Shown: piece by piece, positions 13,184 to 24,256 of the stretch
Layout of the letters: each line of letters begins with the position of its first letter
How positions within the stretch are numbered: the stretch's first letter is position 1
NCBI GenBank assembly: GCA_032718565.1
Contig: JAVGVS010000023.1
Location: forward strand, 3,554,548-3,618,547
DNA length: 64,000 nt
Reading direction: 5' to 3'
Source: Distichodus sexfasciatus
Lineage: Eukaryota > Chordata > Actinopteri > Characiformes > Distichodontidae
Notes under the pieces: model-generated
Database searches by the model: none
Seen by the model: the letters and a program-made list of their open reading frames with translations, nothing else
What the model was told of the DNA's origin: nothing
Position numbers and translations under genes: made by a program

Positions 13184-13800
13184 TGGGAGGGATGGAAAGA
13201 AGGGGAATGGGGAGAGACAGCAGGGAGATAAACACTGAAGGATGGGGAAAGCCTAGCACAAATCATCCAGTGCTGTGGAATTCACATGTGTAAAAGTATC
13301 TCTCTCTCTCTTTCTCTCTCTCTCTCTTTTTACTGCCTCCCTCGTTCTCACACATCATCCCATTCGGCAGTCCAACAAGGTCGTCGGCAAGGACACTCTC
13401 ATCACAGCATCTCCCCTCTGATTGGCCAACACATTCGACTGGTATTTAAAGAGACAGTAACGTGGTTAATGGAAAGTCGGCCATATTGAATCCCCTCATC
13501 CTTGCAAAGGCAGAAAAGGGCATTGTGTCTGGAAAGGAGATTGCATATCACAGGCAAAAATATATGGCTGTATATATGGACGCAATGGTATAATAATTTT
13601 GTCTCGGCTCATTTGGACTGTGATGTGTTTAATTCACAGTCAATAAAATCGAAACAAGGGTCCTCTGAGCTAGAGCAAGAGGAAAAGACAAGGTTATTCA
13701 GAGGAGTGCTGTATTGATTGCTACAGGACCTGTCCACTGTGACCTGGACTTATAGATCTCCTCTGTAAGGCTTGCACCTAAAGTGATGTATAGGAAAAAG
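9770..13800. other. upstream non-coding DNA rich in simple repeats
   Basis: No gene is recognised. It contains (GT)n at 11814-11842, a C-rich block near 11960-11985, (CA)n at 12148-12189, (GA)n at 13151-13179 and (CT)n at 13298-13327. The stretch 13370-13500 (CTGATTGGCC, GTATTTAAAG, GTCGGCCATATTGAATC) looks more complex and could be regulatory. Confidence 0.5.
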
Positions 13801-13809
13801 AGAGAGACA

Positions 13810-13985
13810 GGGAGACCCATCCGTGAAAGAGCATAGGGCAGATTTTTTGGCAGCATCCAGGAAGCAGTGCTTGGGTCTGGTACCTTGCTCATGAGTACCT
13901 CAGTGGTACCTTTACCGGTCCGGAACTTGAAACGGCGGCACTGCAACACTGCCAACTCCCTAACTGTCATGCTACCAACTGCCCT
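13810..13985 (-). repeat. tRNA-derived SINE, family A, copy 3
   Basis: The minus-strand copy includes GGTACCACTGAGGTACTCAT and GGATGCTGCCAAAAAATCTG; the tRNA-like head lies at the right end. The 3' tail is truncated. Confidence 0.8.
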
Positions 13986-13989
13986 GGAG

Positions 13990-15553
13990 GAGACAGAGGA
14001 GGAGATATTGGTATGATGGTGAAAACAGAAGACAGTGTATCTGTGTGGTCTCTAGCTCTCACAAAGCAAGAAGCACACACACACACACTCACACATGCGT
14101 CAGACTGAATTATTCAGAGAAGTGCTTTTAGAAACTCATCCTCTTGTAATTCGCTCTGAGCTTGGACTGAATGACTGAGCAAATTTATGTCTGGAAGAAG
14201 AGTGAATGGGTGGAGGGACGCTATGAAAAGAGTGATTTCATATGCAATCCAGCTACAATCCTACGAACTTTAGACCTTTAATTAAAGTCCCTAATTTGGG
14301 CTCTTATGAAATACATTGTAATAATTATTACTTTTAATACTCAGTTCCACTGGGATTCTAAGTAAGAACAGCAGTGAGTTTCACATACAACGATGATTAG
14401 TTTTTTGTATCACCTTCAATTTGGACTAAAATAATTTTTATAATATTTCCATGTATGAGTTAAAAATGGTTTCTCATGTATACATGCTTTGTTACTTTCC
14501 TGTGCCCGCTTAATTTGCTATATTCTAACTTTAGCTTTCAAATGCCAATTCAGTCAGTGTTACATTATAGTTGTGGAATTAATCATTGGATAAAATACAC
14601 AAATAAGACAGATTAATTGTGGCAAAGTAGTTGTGGAAATATTTGAATTGACATATTTGACAGTTCATGAGGAATGATAGAACACCGGCAAGTGAAAACT
14701 CAATCAAGGAATAGTCAATACTCCTTATCTCAGTGTTCTTCTCATCGTTTATGATAGATTCAAATTAGGAACAGCAAGAAAGGTAAAAACATAATGTTTT
14801 CTTTAGATTAAAACAAATGCTCATCTGCAAATAAAGAATTTTGATCCCATATCAGCAAAGTTTGAACTGTCAAACAGTCAGTTTGCACTTTCATCATTCA
14901 GGTTTTTATCTGTTCTTACTGTTGCTTATCTCTTCCACACAAAGCAACTGAACTGAAATAGAAGAACGGAAATGTATTCCCAATCTAGAGGTTGCTATGG
15001 GGATTTTCCACAGAAACACTGGAGAAGTTTCTTGACACTAAAATTGAATTGGAAGTGAATCTATGACCCCAGATCTTAGATCAGACCGTTGTGTGTAGAA
15101 ACTGAGGCTGCTGAACTTAAAAGTTTTTATTCGTGTTCTGTGACACCAAGCAACACCGGAGTACTGAAGCTTGTTGTCCTTGCTTGGATACGTTTGGATG
15201 GCTTCAGTGTTCACAGAAACATAATCATGATCAGGATTTGTGCTGCTGTCCATCTCCTTGTCCATTCTCAACACTCCTTGTGTTTACTAAATTGTACTAA
15301 ACAAGTATGTTATATATACAGTCTTTTAGAATACACTGTAAATATACACATATGCGGTGGCTCAGCTATGACTTCACAGAAATTGTGGATGTTGATATGG
15401 CAGGACGAATGTCTGACCATTTTCATTAGTTACGAAACATTTTATACACATCCATTTGCCCTTCATCCATCTCTTCCTCTCATTTTCTCAATATCTTACT
15501 GTCAGCAACATGATTAGGGAGCAAGGTTACTTAGCTGCTGTTGCCATGGGGAC

Positions 15554-15584
<31 letters not shown>

Positions 15585-15925
15585 TGAGAGAGAGAGATGA
15601 AGCTCGAAGGGTAAAGCAGAGGTTAAGGAAGGATAGAGAACTTTGGATGTTGTCAGCCATTTTGTTTTCTGAACGAACTTTATTTATAGCCATGCCTAGA
15701 ATCAACATTGATGAAAGGGATTTTAAAGGAAAAAAGTCAAAATAAACATAAATTACTGATTCATTAAAACCTAATGATTCTTTGTAGCAGTGAAAATACT
15801 GTATCATGCCACAGAAAAATATTGGTACAACAAATGATGCTTTCCTGTAGTCGCTTGTCATATTCGAACCATAGTTTAAACTCTACGAGTTTGCTAATAT
15901 AACTTTGCTTCTCTACGTACGGATT
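13990..15925. other. upstream non-coding DNA
   Basis: No gene is recognised. A GTTGCCATGGGGAC X-box-like motif lies at 15540-15553, next to a (GA)n run at 15555-15598. The 142-residue open frame at 15089-15517 has no recognisable domain. Confidence 0.5.
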
Positions 15926-15930
15926 ATCTA

Positions 15931-17355
15931 CAGTGGTGTGAAAATTTTTTGCCCCCTTCCTGATTTCTCATTTTTCCCATGTTTGTCACACTTAAATATG
16001 TCAGATCATCAGACAAATTTAAATATTAGTCAAAGACAACACAAGTAAACACAAAATGCGGTTTTTAAGCGAAGGATTTTATTATTAAGGGAGAAAAAAA
16101 ATCCAAAGCTACATGACCCTGTGTGACAAAGTGATCGCCCCCCCTGTAAAATATGACTTAACAGTGGTTCATCACACCTGAGTTCAATATCTCTAGCCAC
16201 ACCCAGGCCTGATTACTGCCACACCTGTTCTCAATCAAGAAATCATTTAAATAAGACCTGCCTGACAAAGTGAAGTAGACCAAGAGATCCTCAAGAGCTA
16301 GACATCATGCCAAGATCCAAAGAAATTCAGGAACAAATGAGAAAGAAAGTATTTGAGATCTATCAGTCTGGAAAAGGTTACAAAGCCATTTCTAAAGCTA
16401 TGGGACTCCAGCGGACCATAGTGCGAGCCATTATCCACAAATGGTGAAAACATGGAACAGTGGTGAACCTTCCCAGGAGTGGCTGGCCGACCAAAATTAC
16501 CCCAAGAGTGCAGCGACAACTCATCAAAGAGGTCACAAAAGACCCCACAACAACATCTAAAGAACTTCAAGCCTCACTAGCCTCAGTTAAGGTCAGTGTT
16601 CATGACTCCACCATAAGAAAGAGACTGGGCAAAAATGGCCTGCATGGCAGAGTGCCAAGACGAAAACCACTGCTAAGCAAAAAGAACATTTCAGAAAAAG
16701 AACATCATACCAACAGTAAAATATGGAGGTGGTAGTGTGATGGTCTGGGGCTGTTTTGCTGCTTCAGGACCTGGAAGACTTGCTATGATAAATGGAACCA
16801 TGAATTCTGCTGTCTACCAAAAACTCCTGAAGGAGAATGTCCGGCCATCATGACCTCAAGCTGAAACGAACTTGAGTTCTGCAGCAGGGCAATGATCCAA
16901 AACACACCAGCAAGTCCACCTCTGATTGACTGAAGAAAAACAAAATGAAGACTTTGGAGTGGCCTAGTCAAAGTCCTGACCTGAATCCTGCTTTGGCATG
17001 ACCTTAAAAAGGCGGTTCATGCTCGCAAACCCTAAAATGGGGTTGAACTACAACAATTCTACAAAGATGAGTGGGCCAAAATTCCTCCACAGCACTGTAA
17101 AAGACTCATTGCAAGTTATCGCAAACGCTTAATTGCAGTTGTTGCTGCTAAGGGTGGCCCAACCAGTTATTAGGTTTAGGGGGCAATCACTTTGTCACAC
17201 AGGGCCATGTAGGTGTGGATTATTTTTCTCTCTTAATAATAAAATCCTTCACTTAAAAACTGCATTTTGTGTTTACTTGTGTTGTCTTTGACTAATATTT
17301 AAATTTGTCTGATGATGAGAAATCAGGATGGGGCAAGCACTTTTTCACACCACTG
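15931..17355 (+). mobile_element. decayed Tc1-family transposon (full-length remnant)
   Basis: The ends CAGTGGTGTGAAAATTTTTT and its approximate complement (TTTTTCACACCACTG) are flanked by TA at 15929-15930 and 17356-17357. The terminal repeats are long, carrying matching blocks such as AAATTTAAATATTAGTCAAA and its inverse. The interior encodes a broken transposase (separate entry). The 1425-bp length is normal for Tc1 elements. Confidence 0.9.
16307..17173 (+). pseudogene. Tc1-like transposase pseudogene
   Basis: It starts MPRSKEIQEQMRKKVFEIYQ and shows the paired helix-turn-helix DNA-binding half (SGKGYKAISKAMGL, then LPRSGWPTKITPRVQRQLIK). A stop follows IIHKW at about 16445. The catalytic half is scattered over several frames with further stops and deletions, ending near SY-stop at 17171. 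It cannot encode an active enzyme. Confidence 0.88.
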
Positions 17356-17359
17356 TATA

Positions 17360-19380
17360 TGGATTTTCTCAATTCAGGGATTAATTTCTGAACTGCAATG
17401 TGGGGCCTATATATAGTCTTAACTCTGTCCTTTTGTGCCAAGACTGTGTGCATGGTTGTTTTCCGTCAAAAACCCTCTATTTTTAGTGCTCCTTAAAATA
17501 GGCTAGTCTTTCCATTGTACATAGGAACAAAAAGTCCTATTCATTTATATGGAAAACAGACCTAACCCAACCTTGTTTTGTCAGAATTAGCACTAAAATG
17601 ATGGCATAAAAGAGAGGAGCAGATTAGAAGACAAATCTTAAAATATATTCAAGGGGGAGAAAAGGTACTTTTGTACATCTCAAAATGAGGTGGTATTTGG
17701 ACATGTATTTTCAAGTTTCTCAAATTTGATTTCAGTTGTTTCACTTAAGTGAAGTTGTCCATGCACTGTAATATCTTAAGCAATTTAACGACTTTTTTGT
17801 GTCAACAAAATAACTGAAAAGAATATTCTAATATAATATATGAATATTTTACAGTGCATCTGTTTTTTCTGTCCATGGCACACAACCTTGACATTTGAGT
17901 GATTCCAAACATTATTATCAGTGAGACCCAAGGCAACAGATGCCGGGTATGAGAATAAATGTGATAAGCTCCTGAAGTCTTTCTGTATTAGTTCATGAAT
18001 GGGTCAGGTCCTTTTTGTAGCTTACTTTGTATGTCCGCTCTTAGCGGTTATGGGTAAGGATTCTTTAGCTGAAAGTGCTGATCAAGAATGGCACCTCCTA
18101 ATCCTGATCCTAACAAACACCTGCTCACTCCATCATACGTTGTTAATTAGTATATCAGTTGGATCAGGTGTGATAGGTTATTTGCGATCAAATAACCTAA
18201 ACAAAAGCAAATAAAAGGTCCTGCGAGTCAAGCAACTGAAAAGCCTTGTTTTTGGTCTCTGAATCTGTTTAACAGGACACAGCCATTTTTCAGAGACACT
18301 TCAACAAATACTTCGTTCAGCTTCTCTCATCTCCAGCAATTTATTGGAACCGAGGATAAGTGAACAACAGCCATAAAATTTCATAAAACAATAGTCATAA
18401 AATTTGCTCCAGTCACTTGCTGTTTGGAAATGTAGAGACATTCATATAAATGTTTTTAGAAAGCTACATAGGAAGGTTAATATAGAATTTTTTGCTTTTG
18501 ATGACACCATGTTTTGTAGATGTTTTAGAAAACTATGTGCATAAATAATAGTAAAATATACACATTGATACTCAAGAATCTCTACATCCAATCTGCCATT
18601 ATGTGTGTGCATCTGCATGCAACCAATATGAGACCTTGCATCATTTCCATCCTTCCTGGGATTTTCATTATATGTGTGATCACGGTGATGCTGGCAATTA
18701 GGAGGTTGTGTGAAAGATCTGTATTCTCAGAAAAAAGGACCCGTGGATCAACTTGGATTCATGCGTGACAGCGGCTTTAGACGACCAGTAGAGTCTGACT
18801 TATCAACTATTGCTCCTACATCTTTTCTGTCTAAGACTAGTCTTTATCTTTCTCTGAAAGTATAAATGCAGTAAATACCTTTTCCTCGGTTTGCTTGAAA
18901 CTCTTTACACCAATAATCCCAAAAAAACTATATTGTTAGAAAACCAAAAATGTAATGCTACAGACATTAAAAATTACAGTTAAAAAATAACACAAAATAT
19001 TGTTTAACTTCACCCATAGACCTTCCTTATATATCAATATTTGAAACAAGACCTTTTCAATCTGCTGAAGATTGTTTCTCCAACAGACAAATGGCATGTG
19101 ATTAAATTCAAATTGAACAAGTTTTAGCTTTGCCTCTCCGGACACATCCTTCGTAGAACCCTGATTCTGTCTATCCCATTCACCGAGTCCGGTAGTGGGA
19201 TTGTATTTCCTCTGCATCCACTCTAATGAGTGAGGTGTAGGGTCTACTACTGTATCTTTTTGTCTCTGTAAAATATGCTGAATTACATGCGGCCTCTTGA
19301 AGTAATGTTGAGAAAGTGGGATTCTATGGTTGTGATTTAGAGCCAGCAAATGATAAGCATAAAGCACAATATCAAAACAC
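17360..19380. other. upstream non-coding DNA
   Basis: No gene or clear repeat is identified across most of this stretch. 18060-18185 resembles the arms of a short inverted-repeat element (CTCCTAATCCTGATCC, GGATCAGGTGTGATAGG). Open frames here lack recognisable domains. Confidence 0.5.
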
Positions 19381-19385
19381 GACAC

Positions 19386-19510
19386 AAGGGGCCAGTTTCC
19401 CAGTTAGTGATTAAGCCTATGCCTAGACTAACTTTGAGTTTCAATGATGAATCTACATTGGTTCTGCAACTTAGTCCAAGATTAGACTTAATCCTTGTTC
19501 AAGAAACCAG
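19386..19510 (+). repeat. MITE-like fragment (GGGGCCAGTTTCCC family)
   Basis: GGGGCCAGTTTCCCAG followed by GATTAAGCCTATGCCTAGAC. Related pieces occur at 34345-34421 and 49548-49612, where the same phrase appears in partial or inverted form. Confidence 0.5.
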
Positions 19511-20552
19511 ACAAGGGTGTCCAAGGGTAATAAAGCGGTTCCAAAGATGCTACAGCAAAGAAAATGCGGAGATTGTGTGTGATATACGTGGTAATGGGCT
19601 CGTTGAGATTTGGTGGCAGCCTTGATGGGTGGAATCTCTAGCAATCTTTCCGACTCTCCTCTTTGCCCTCAGCTTGAGAAGTCCTTTAGTTGTGGCTGAC
19701 TGACAATGAAATTTTTGGACTGTCATAGAGGACAGCACAACTCTCTCAACAATGGCAGAGTGGTTCACATGATATAAGTGGTCTGTGATTGACAGTGTTC
19801 CCTGTCAAGTTTCCACAAAGCAGAAAGAAAACAAGCAAAAAGATATAACCAAAACCCTTCTTGCTTCCTGTTGTGCCGTCAATCAAGGAATATGTTGTCG
19901 CTGCACTAGTGAAGTGCATAATCTTTTGCCTCATTGGGGTGAACTCTCACACCTCTACCTCTTTACCAAATTGTGTCTCAGTGTAGCCTGTTATATACTA
20001 TTTTTCATTCAGACCTAGTAGTATAGGGAGGGAACGTTTGCAGCCTCCTAGCATCAACAGTTTATCTTGATTTAAAAGTAGATGCCGTGTAGTTAGACTA
20101 TGGTCTTATATGGTTGTACCAAAAATGTCCCGTTTTTAATCTACAGAAATACTAACCCTAAGTCAAAATTGAGGAGGATCCGAAAAAGGTTTTACTCTAA
20201 AGGTTGTCAAAAACAGGAAACAAAGCAAGCTGAAGACAGATAATAGGACCCTTAGTCAATGTCTCTGTTAGGGACCTCATCATAGTTCTGTTATATAACA
20301 CTCAGTCTTAATTGGAAATTTGAGTTAGTACAATCAGGTGTGTACTTACTAGCCCAGGATTATATACTACATTTTGAATCAGAAATTAATTTGTTAAACA
20401 TCAAATATCTATGAACTACTTCCATATTTCCATCTATCTAGTCTTCTGGTAATATTAACCAGGAGAATAACTTCCAAGAGAAGCTTGGTGCAGCTTCATT
20501 ACCACCATTGTGATAGTACAGTCTGTATCCTTTTCAAATTACCCTGAAGCTG

Positions 20553-20882
20553 CATGGATGGTGGTGTTCTAAGTGGTAGGATATTCAGCTATGGACTAAG
20601 AGGTTGTGGGTTCAAGCACCCTTTCTTCAGCACCACCATCACCACTGAACTCCTGAACCATAGTGGTGAGCACCAAGTCTCTCCAGGAAGACTGTCCCTG
20701 TAAGGTAAGTCACTCTGGGTGCGTTTCCCAAAACCATAGTGGCTAATTATGCTAGCAACTAACATAGTGTACATTAGCAAATAACAGAGTTGCTAACATA
20801 GTTAGCCATACATTAGCAACTATGCTTTTGGGAAACACACCCCAAAATAGGAATTTCTGCTAAATGCTGTGATTTTAAAAAT
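20553..20882 (+). repeat. tRNA-derived SINE, family C, split by an inserted MITE
   Basis: A tRNA-like head (TAAGTGGTAGGATATTCAGC, GAGGTTGTGGGTTCAAGC), a body with CTCCAGGAAGACTGTCCCTG, then AAGTCACTCTGG. After a 127-bp insertion it resumes ATAGGAATTTCTGCTAAATG. AGTCACTCTGGAT...TCTGCTAAATG is the usual unbroken tail of such fish SINEs. Confidence 0.75.
20717..20843 (+). mobile_element. MITE inserted in SINE
   Basis: The inverted ends GGGTGCGTTTCCCAAAA and TTTTGGGAAACACACCC enclose 127 bp that is itself nearly palindromic (several GCTAACATAGT/ACTATG segments). It interrupts the tail of the family C SINE, so it is younger than that SINE. Confidence 0.8.
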
Positions 20883-21096
20883 GTGGCTGGACTGAGATTG
20901 ATGGCAAATATTCACAGGGCAAGGCCGGTCCATAAGCATCCAACCCCTACCACAGTTGTGGAGACAAATTGTTGGCTTCAACGCTGGCTGTCATCCCACT
21001 TATCTCGAACTTGAACATTTTGAGGTGCGTCAAAATCAAATAATAATAGGTTACCAATAGCAAGTTAATCAAACTACGTACCCAGATCTGGAGCAC

Positions 21097-21222
21097 ATTC
21101 ATTCATTCATTATCAGAACCACTGAATCCCTGTCAGGGTCGTTGGGCCGGAGCCTATCCAGGGGACTACGGGCGCAAGGCGGGGACCAACCCTGGGCGGG
21201 CGCCAAGCTTTTCGGCCCAAAT
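21097..21222 (-). repeat. SINE/retroelement family B 3' fragment, copy 2
   Basis: CATTCATTCATT then CCCTGTCAGGGTCGTTGGGC and ACTACGGGCGCAAGGCGGGG match the left end of the copy at 29861-30187. The tRNA-like head is missing. Confidence 0.7.
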
Positions 21223-22120
21223 CACAATTAATGAAATTTTGTCTTTGTCTTAAACCTATCAAACAGAAATTTGCTAAACAAATATGCACACATCAAAGGC
21301 CTGTCTGCAAACACCCCTACTACAGTACAGTAGCTTAGATATTAATCTATTAATCTATCTATCTAATATTAATATTAAATCTAATATTAATAGATATTAA
21401 TTGTCTCAATACATTATGCTCTTTTGAATGTCTCAAAAAGCTATTCATAACCAACTGGCCACTGAACACCATCACCTTCTGGCTGTGCTTCTAAGATCCT
21501 TGATAAAGTCAGCATACAGCTGTTTTCAAATACTGTCATTGAACCTTTTGGTTTCTGCAAACAGAGAGAGGTGTCTGTTACCATCACAAATAGATAACAC
21601 TTACTGGCAGTGTCCAAAGACAATGGCAAACTAATACATTGGATTGCTGTTTAGAGATCATACCAATTGTCTCTGCATCTTTCATGACAAGGCATATTAA
21701 TTAGGAAAAAAACATCTGCAAATATTTAATTTTGTTGATTTTTAATTCAAGTTGGACTCACGCTGCCAACAAGCTTGATACTGTATTTGGAATTGCTAGC
21801 TAATCAAGTCAAGCAGTAACGGCAACATGCCAGAGAACTTCACATTTCTGGGGTGCATTGTGTAACAACATGGTTTCATAAAGGAAGATGGTAAAGAAAA
21901 TTATGTGATAGGAACTAGTAGTTAATAAAATAAAAAACTTGATTTGCTTCCTACAGTATTACAGCCCTCAAGGAATAGAAGTTTCACGGTAGTACCACAT
22001 AACAAATGTATAAAGTGGTCAAGGTTCCATGCAGTTCCTAACCAGAAGACGTTTTTATTGGTGTTCTTATTTCTGTGTTCTGGTGGAAATCCAATTCTTA
22101 AATCCAGAAGCATATGTTTT
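21223..22120. other. upstream non-coding DNA
   Basis: AT-rich, with an ATTAATCT/AATATTAAT-rich patch at 21335-21405. No gene is recognised. Confidence 0.5.
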
Positions 22121-22122
22121 TT

Positions 22123-22274
22123 GGAGCAGTTGGTAATGTCAGAGTTAGGGAGTTGGCCCCGGACTATTAAAGGTACCACAAAACATACTACTGAGGAACG
22201 TATGAGCGAGGTATTGTCCACAAGCACTGCTCCACAGGCACTGCCAAAAAGCATTTCACTGCTCCTTCATGGGG
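22123..22274 (+). repeat. tRNA-derived SINE, family A, copy 4 (truncated)
   Basis: GGAGCAGTTGGTAATGTCAG, GAGTTGGCCCCGGAC, then ACTGAGGAACGTATGAGCGA and GCTCCTTCATGGGG. The B-box region is deleted and the tail is replaced by a GAAA repeat. Confidence 0.75.
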
Positions 22275-22280
22275 AAAATA

Positions 22281-22353
<73 letters not shown>

Positions 22354-22356
22354 AAA
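22281..22356 (+). repeat. (GAAA)n tetranucleotide repeat
   Basis: About 18 uninterrupted GAAA/AAAG units, grown at the truncated 3' end of a family A SINE. The all-purine strand could form triplex (H-DNA). Confidence 0.95.
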
Positions 22357-22359
22357 TAC

Positions 22360-23745
22360 ACAACACTTGCAACGGTGACCAGGGATCAGGAGTTTCAGGT
22401 AGAGAACAAGACAGCAGCCATTAGCTATTTGTTGTTAGCTTACGCCACTGCATCCCTTTATATCCCTTTATATATAAGACATTGGAAATCCATTTGCAAG
22501 ATTGCACATCATTGTGCTGAAATTACTTCATTATTGAAAGTAAGCATAAATTCAGAATGTTTCCGCACAAACTTTGGCCAAATGACCAGCACTGTTAATG
22601 AACTGTACTTTAGCAGCCTGCAGTTCAGATCCCCTTTGCATCCCTGTAAAGAAGCTCTTGCTTAGCATGAAGGAGACCTTCAGCGGGTCAGATGTATGTG
22701 TTTGTAATGCCCCAGAGTGCACTGGATCTCCAGATGCCTTCCATTATTTTAGCTGAGGCTGGAAGAAGGCCACACTGTGACATCTGAAGGTCATGCTGCT
22801 GTCAAGGGCACATCCTCACTCGGGACAAGCAGTCTCGGGAGGGTACCCTGTAGAGTCTTCATTACAAAATGCATATTCACTTCTGTCCAAACTCTGCAAA
22901 TGCAAACCCCATTCCTTCATTTGGCTGTTGATTATGTCCTATAAGCTGTATTGATTGAGACAAGGCATAAGGTGGGAATAAGCATGAATTGACACGAGTG
23001 CTTATATTGGGAAGGACATAATAAGTAAAATTCAGAATGCAGTAAGCTGAGAAGCTGTGATAGCTGTTGGAAAGCTTATTAATGCAGTTTTCTGAGTCAC
23101 AGTCTCCTACTGCTATATGGAGGGAATTAAAACCCATATTCTTGGAATTCACTGTATGTCATTATTCCTAGATCTAGACAGTCTCTGCAATAGTACTATG
23201 TATGATTAGTTGCAAACATATATATCATTTTAGAAATCGCAAACTATTTTTTCTAGCAAACAACGATTGCTATGAAATAATTAATAATGGTTTTAATTTG
23301 AGAAATGAAAAATGACTAGCCAGGGTGAATACACAAACTGCAGCATTATGAGGATTATACAGTACATCTTCATTACAGCATTTTATTTTATCCCTCAGAT
23401 ATTATCCTGACATCCCCATAACTGACATCTTTCCATAATAAGTTTCAACTCTCCCAAACTGTACTCTAGATATAGTAAACACAGAGTGATAACCATGATG
23501 TTGAGAAATTGATCAGACAAAAAGGAAGTTAAATAGAAGGACTATTTCCAGAAGAGCCATTTCCAGTACATAACTAGTTCGGCTTTATTGAGGAAAATAT
23601 ATAACTTAGACAACAAACGCTTAAAAAGGCAATGCAATGATTCTGCTTAATTGCTGAATATCTCGTCAAAATGATTTCACATACATGAAATAATCAATTT
23701 TGAAGTCAATCTTCCCCCATCTTGTGCTTTCACAGCCTGGTGGTT
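22360..23745. other. proximal upstream non-coding DNA
   Basis: No exon is recognised. 22680-22860 has mixed composition with many direct motif repeats (GTGACATCTGAAGGTCATGC) and is the most enhancer-like stretch by eye. The rest is AT-rich. Confidence 0.45.
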
Positions 23746-23749
23746 TATC

Positions 23750-24250
23750 TCACGTCCTCACCGGTACGTCTTTCAGACGCGGAGGGTGAATGCAGCTTGG
23801 GGTGTGGTGCGGTAGTTGGGAGTAGCGGCGGAAGGACATGCATCAAAGTGCGAAACGCTTCGGCTCTTCATTTCACCGGCAGCATTTGCGTCTGATTCAG
23901 CGCACCGCCCGAGACGCCCCTCATTAATCTCTGTGCTGCAAAAACGGTTCTTGTTATTTTTCCACATCTTAAGTGAAAAGCAACCACATGCGTTATTTGG
24001 TCAAGGGAATTTCCTTCATGAGGTCCCTGTCGTGTCTATTATTCTACATGATTTCCTAGAGGAGATCTAGTTCATTTCTTATTTTCTAGAATTTGAGCAC
24101 CTGCTTCTTCAATCGGAAGGGGTCGTTTTTCACGCTCCCCTTTAGGACGCGACATCATCGCTCACCAGCGCGCATATCCGCTTTTCTCCTGTTTGACAGA
24201 AACCCAACGCCTTTTGAAAGACTCCAGAAAAGCCGACTGACTGCGCCGAA
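23750..24250 (+). promoter_or_regulatory. atp1a3: atp1a3 promoter and 5' UTR region
   Basis: The CpG content rises clearly here relative to the AT-rich DNA upstream. Visible features are a GC-box core (CCGCCC near 23906), a CAAT sequence near 24108 and a stretch of CpGs up to the start codon. No convincing TATA box is seen. The transcription start cannot be placed by eye. The Kozak context of the ATG (gaaATGG) is good. Confidence 0.5.
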
Positions 24251-24256
24251 ATGGGG
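24251..24256 (+). CDS. atp1a3: atp1a3 coding exon 1 (Met-Gly only)
   Basis: The coding part is just ATGGGG, followed at once by the donor gtaagaaacg. A two-codon first coding exon is the normal arrangement in ATP1A genes. It joins exon 2 in phase 0. The upstream part of this exon is 5' UTR whose start cannot be fixed from sequence. Confidence 0.88.

Noticed and set aside
15089..15517. 142-residue open frame on the plus strand
   Set aside because: No recognisable domain, no splice context and ordinary non-coding composition; it probably arose by chance.
23896..23917. Possible second RE1 site in the promoter (TTCAGC, ACC, then GAGACGCC)
   Set aside because: The left half has a two-base insertion and the right half matches poorly, so it is not a credible REST site.
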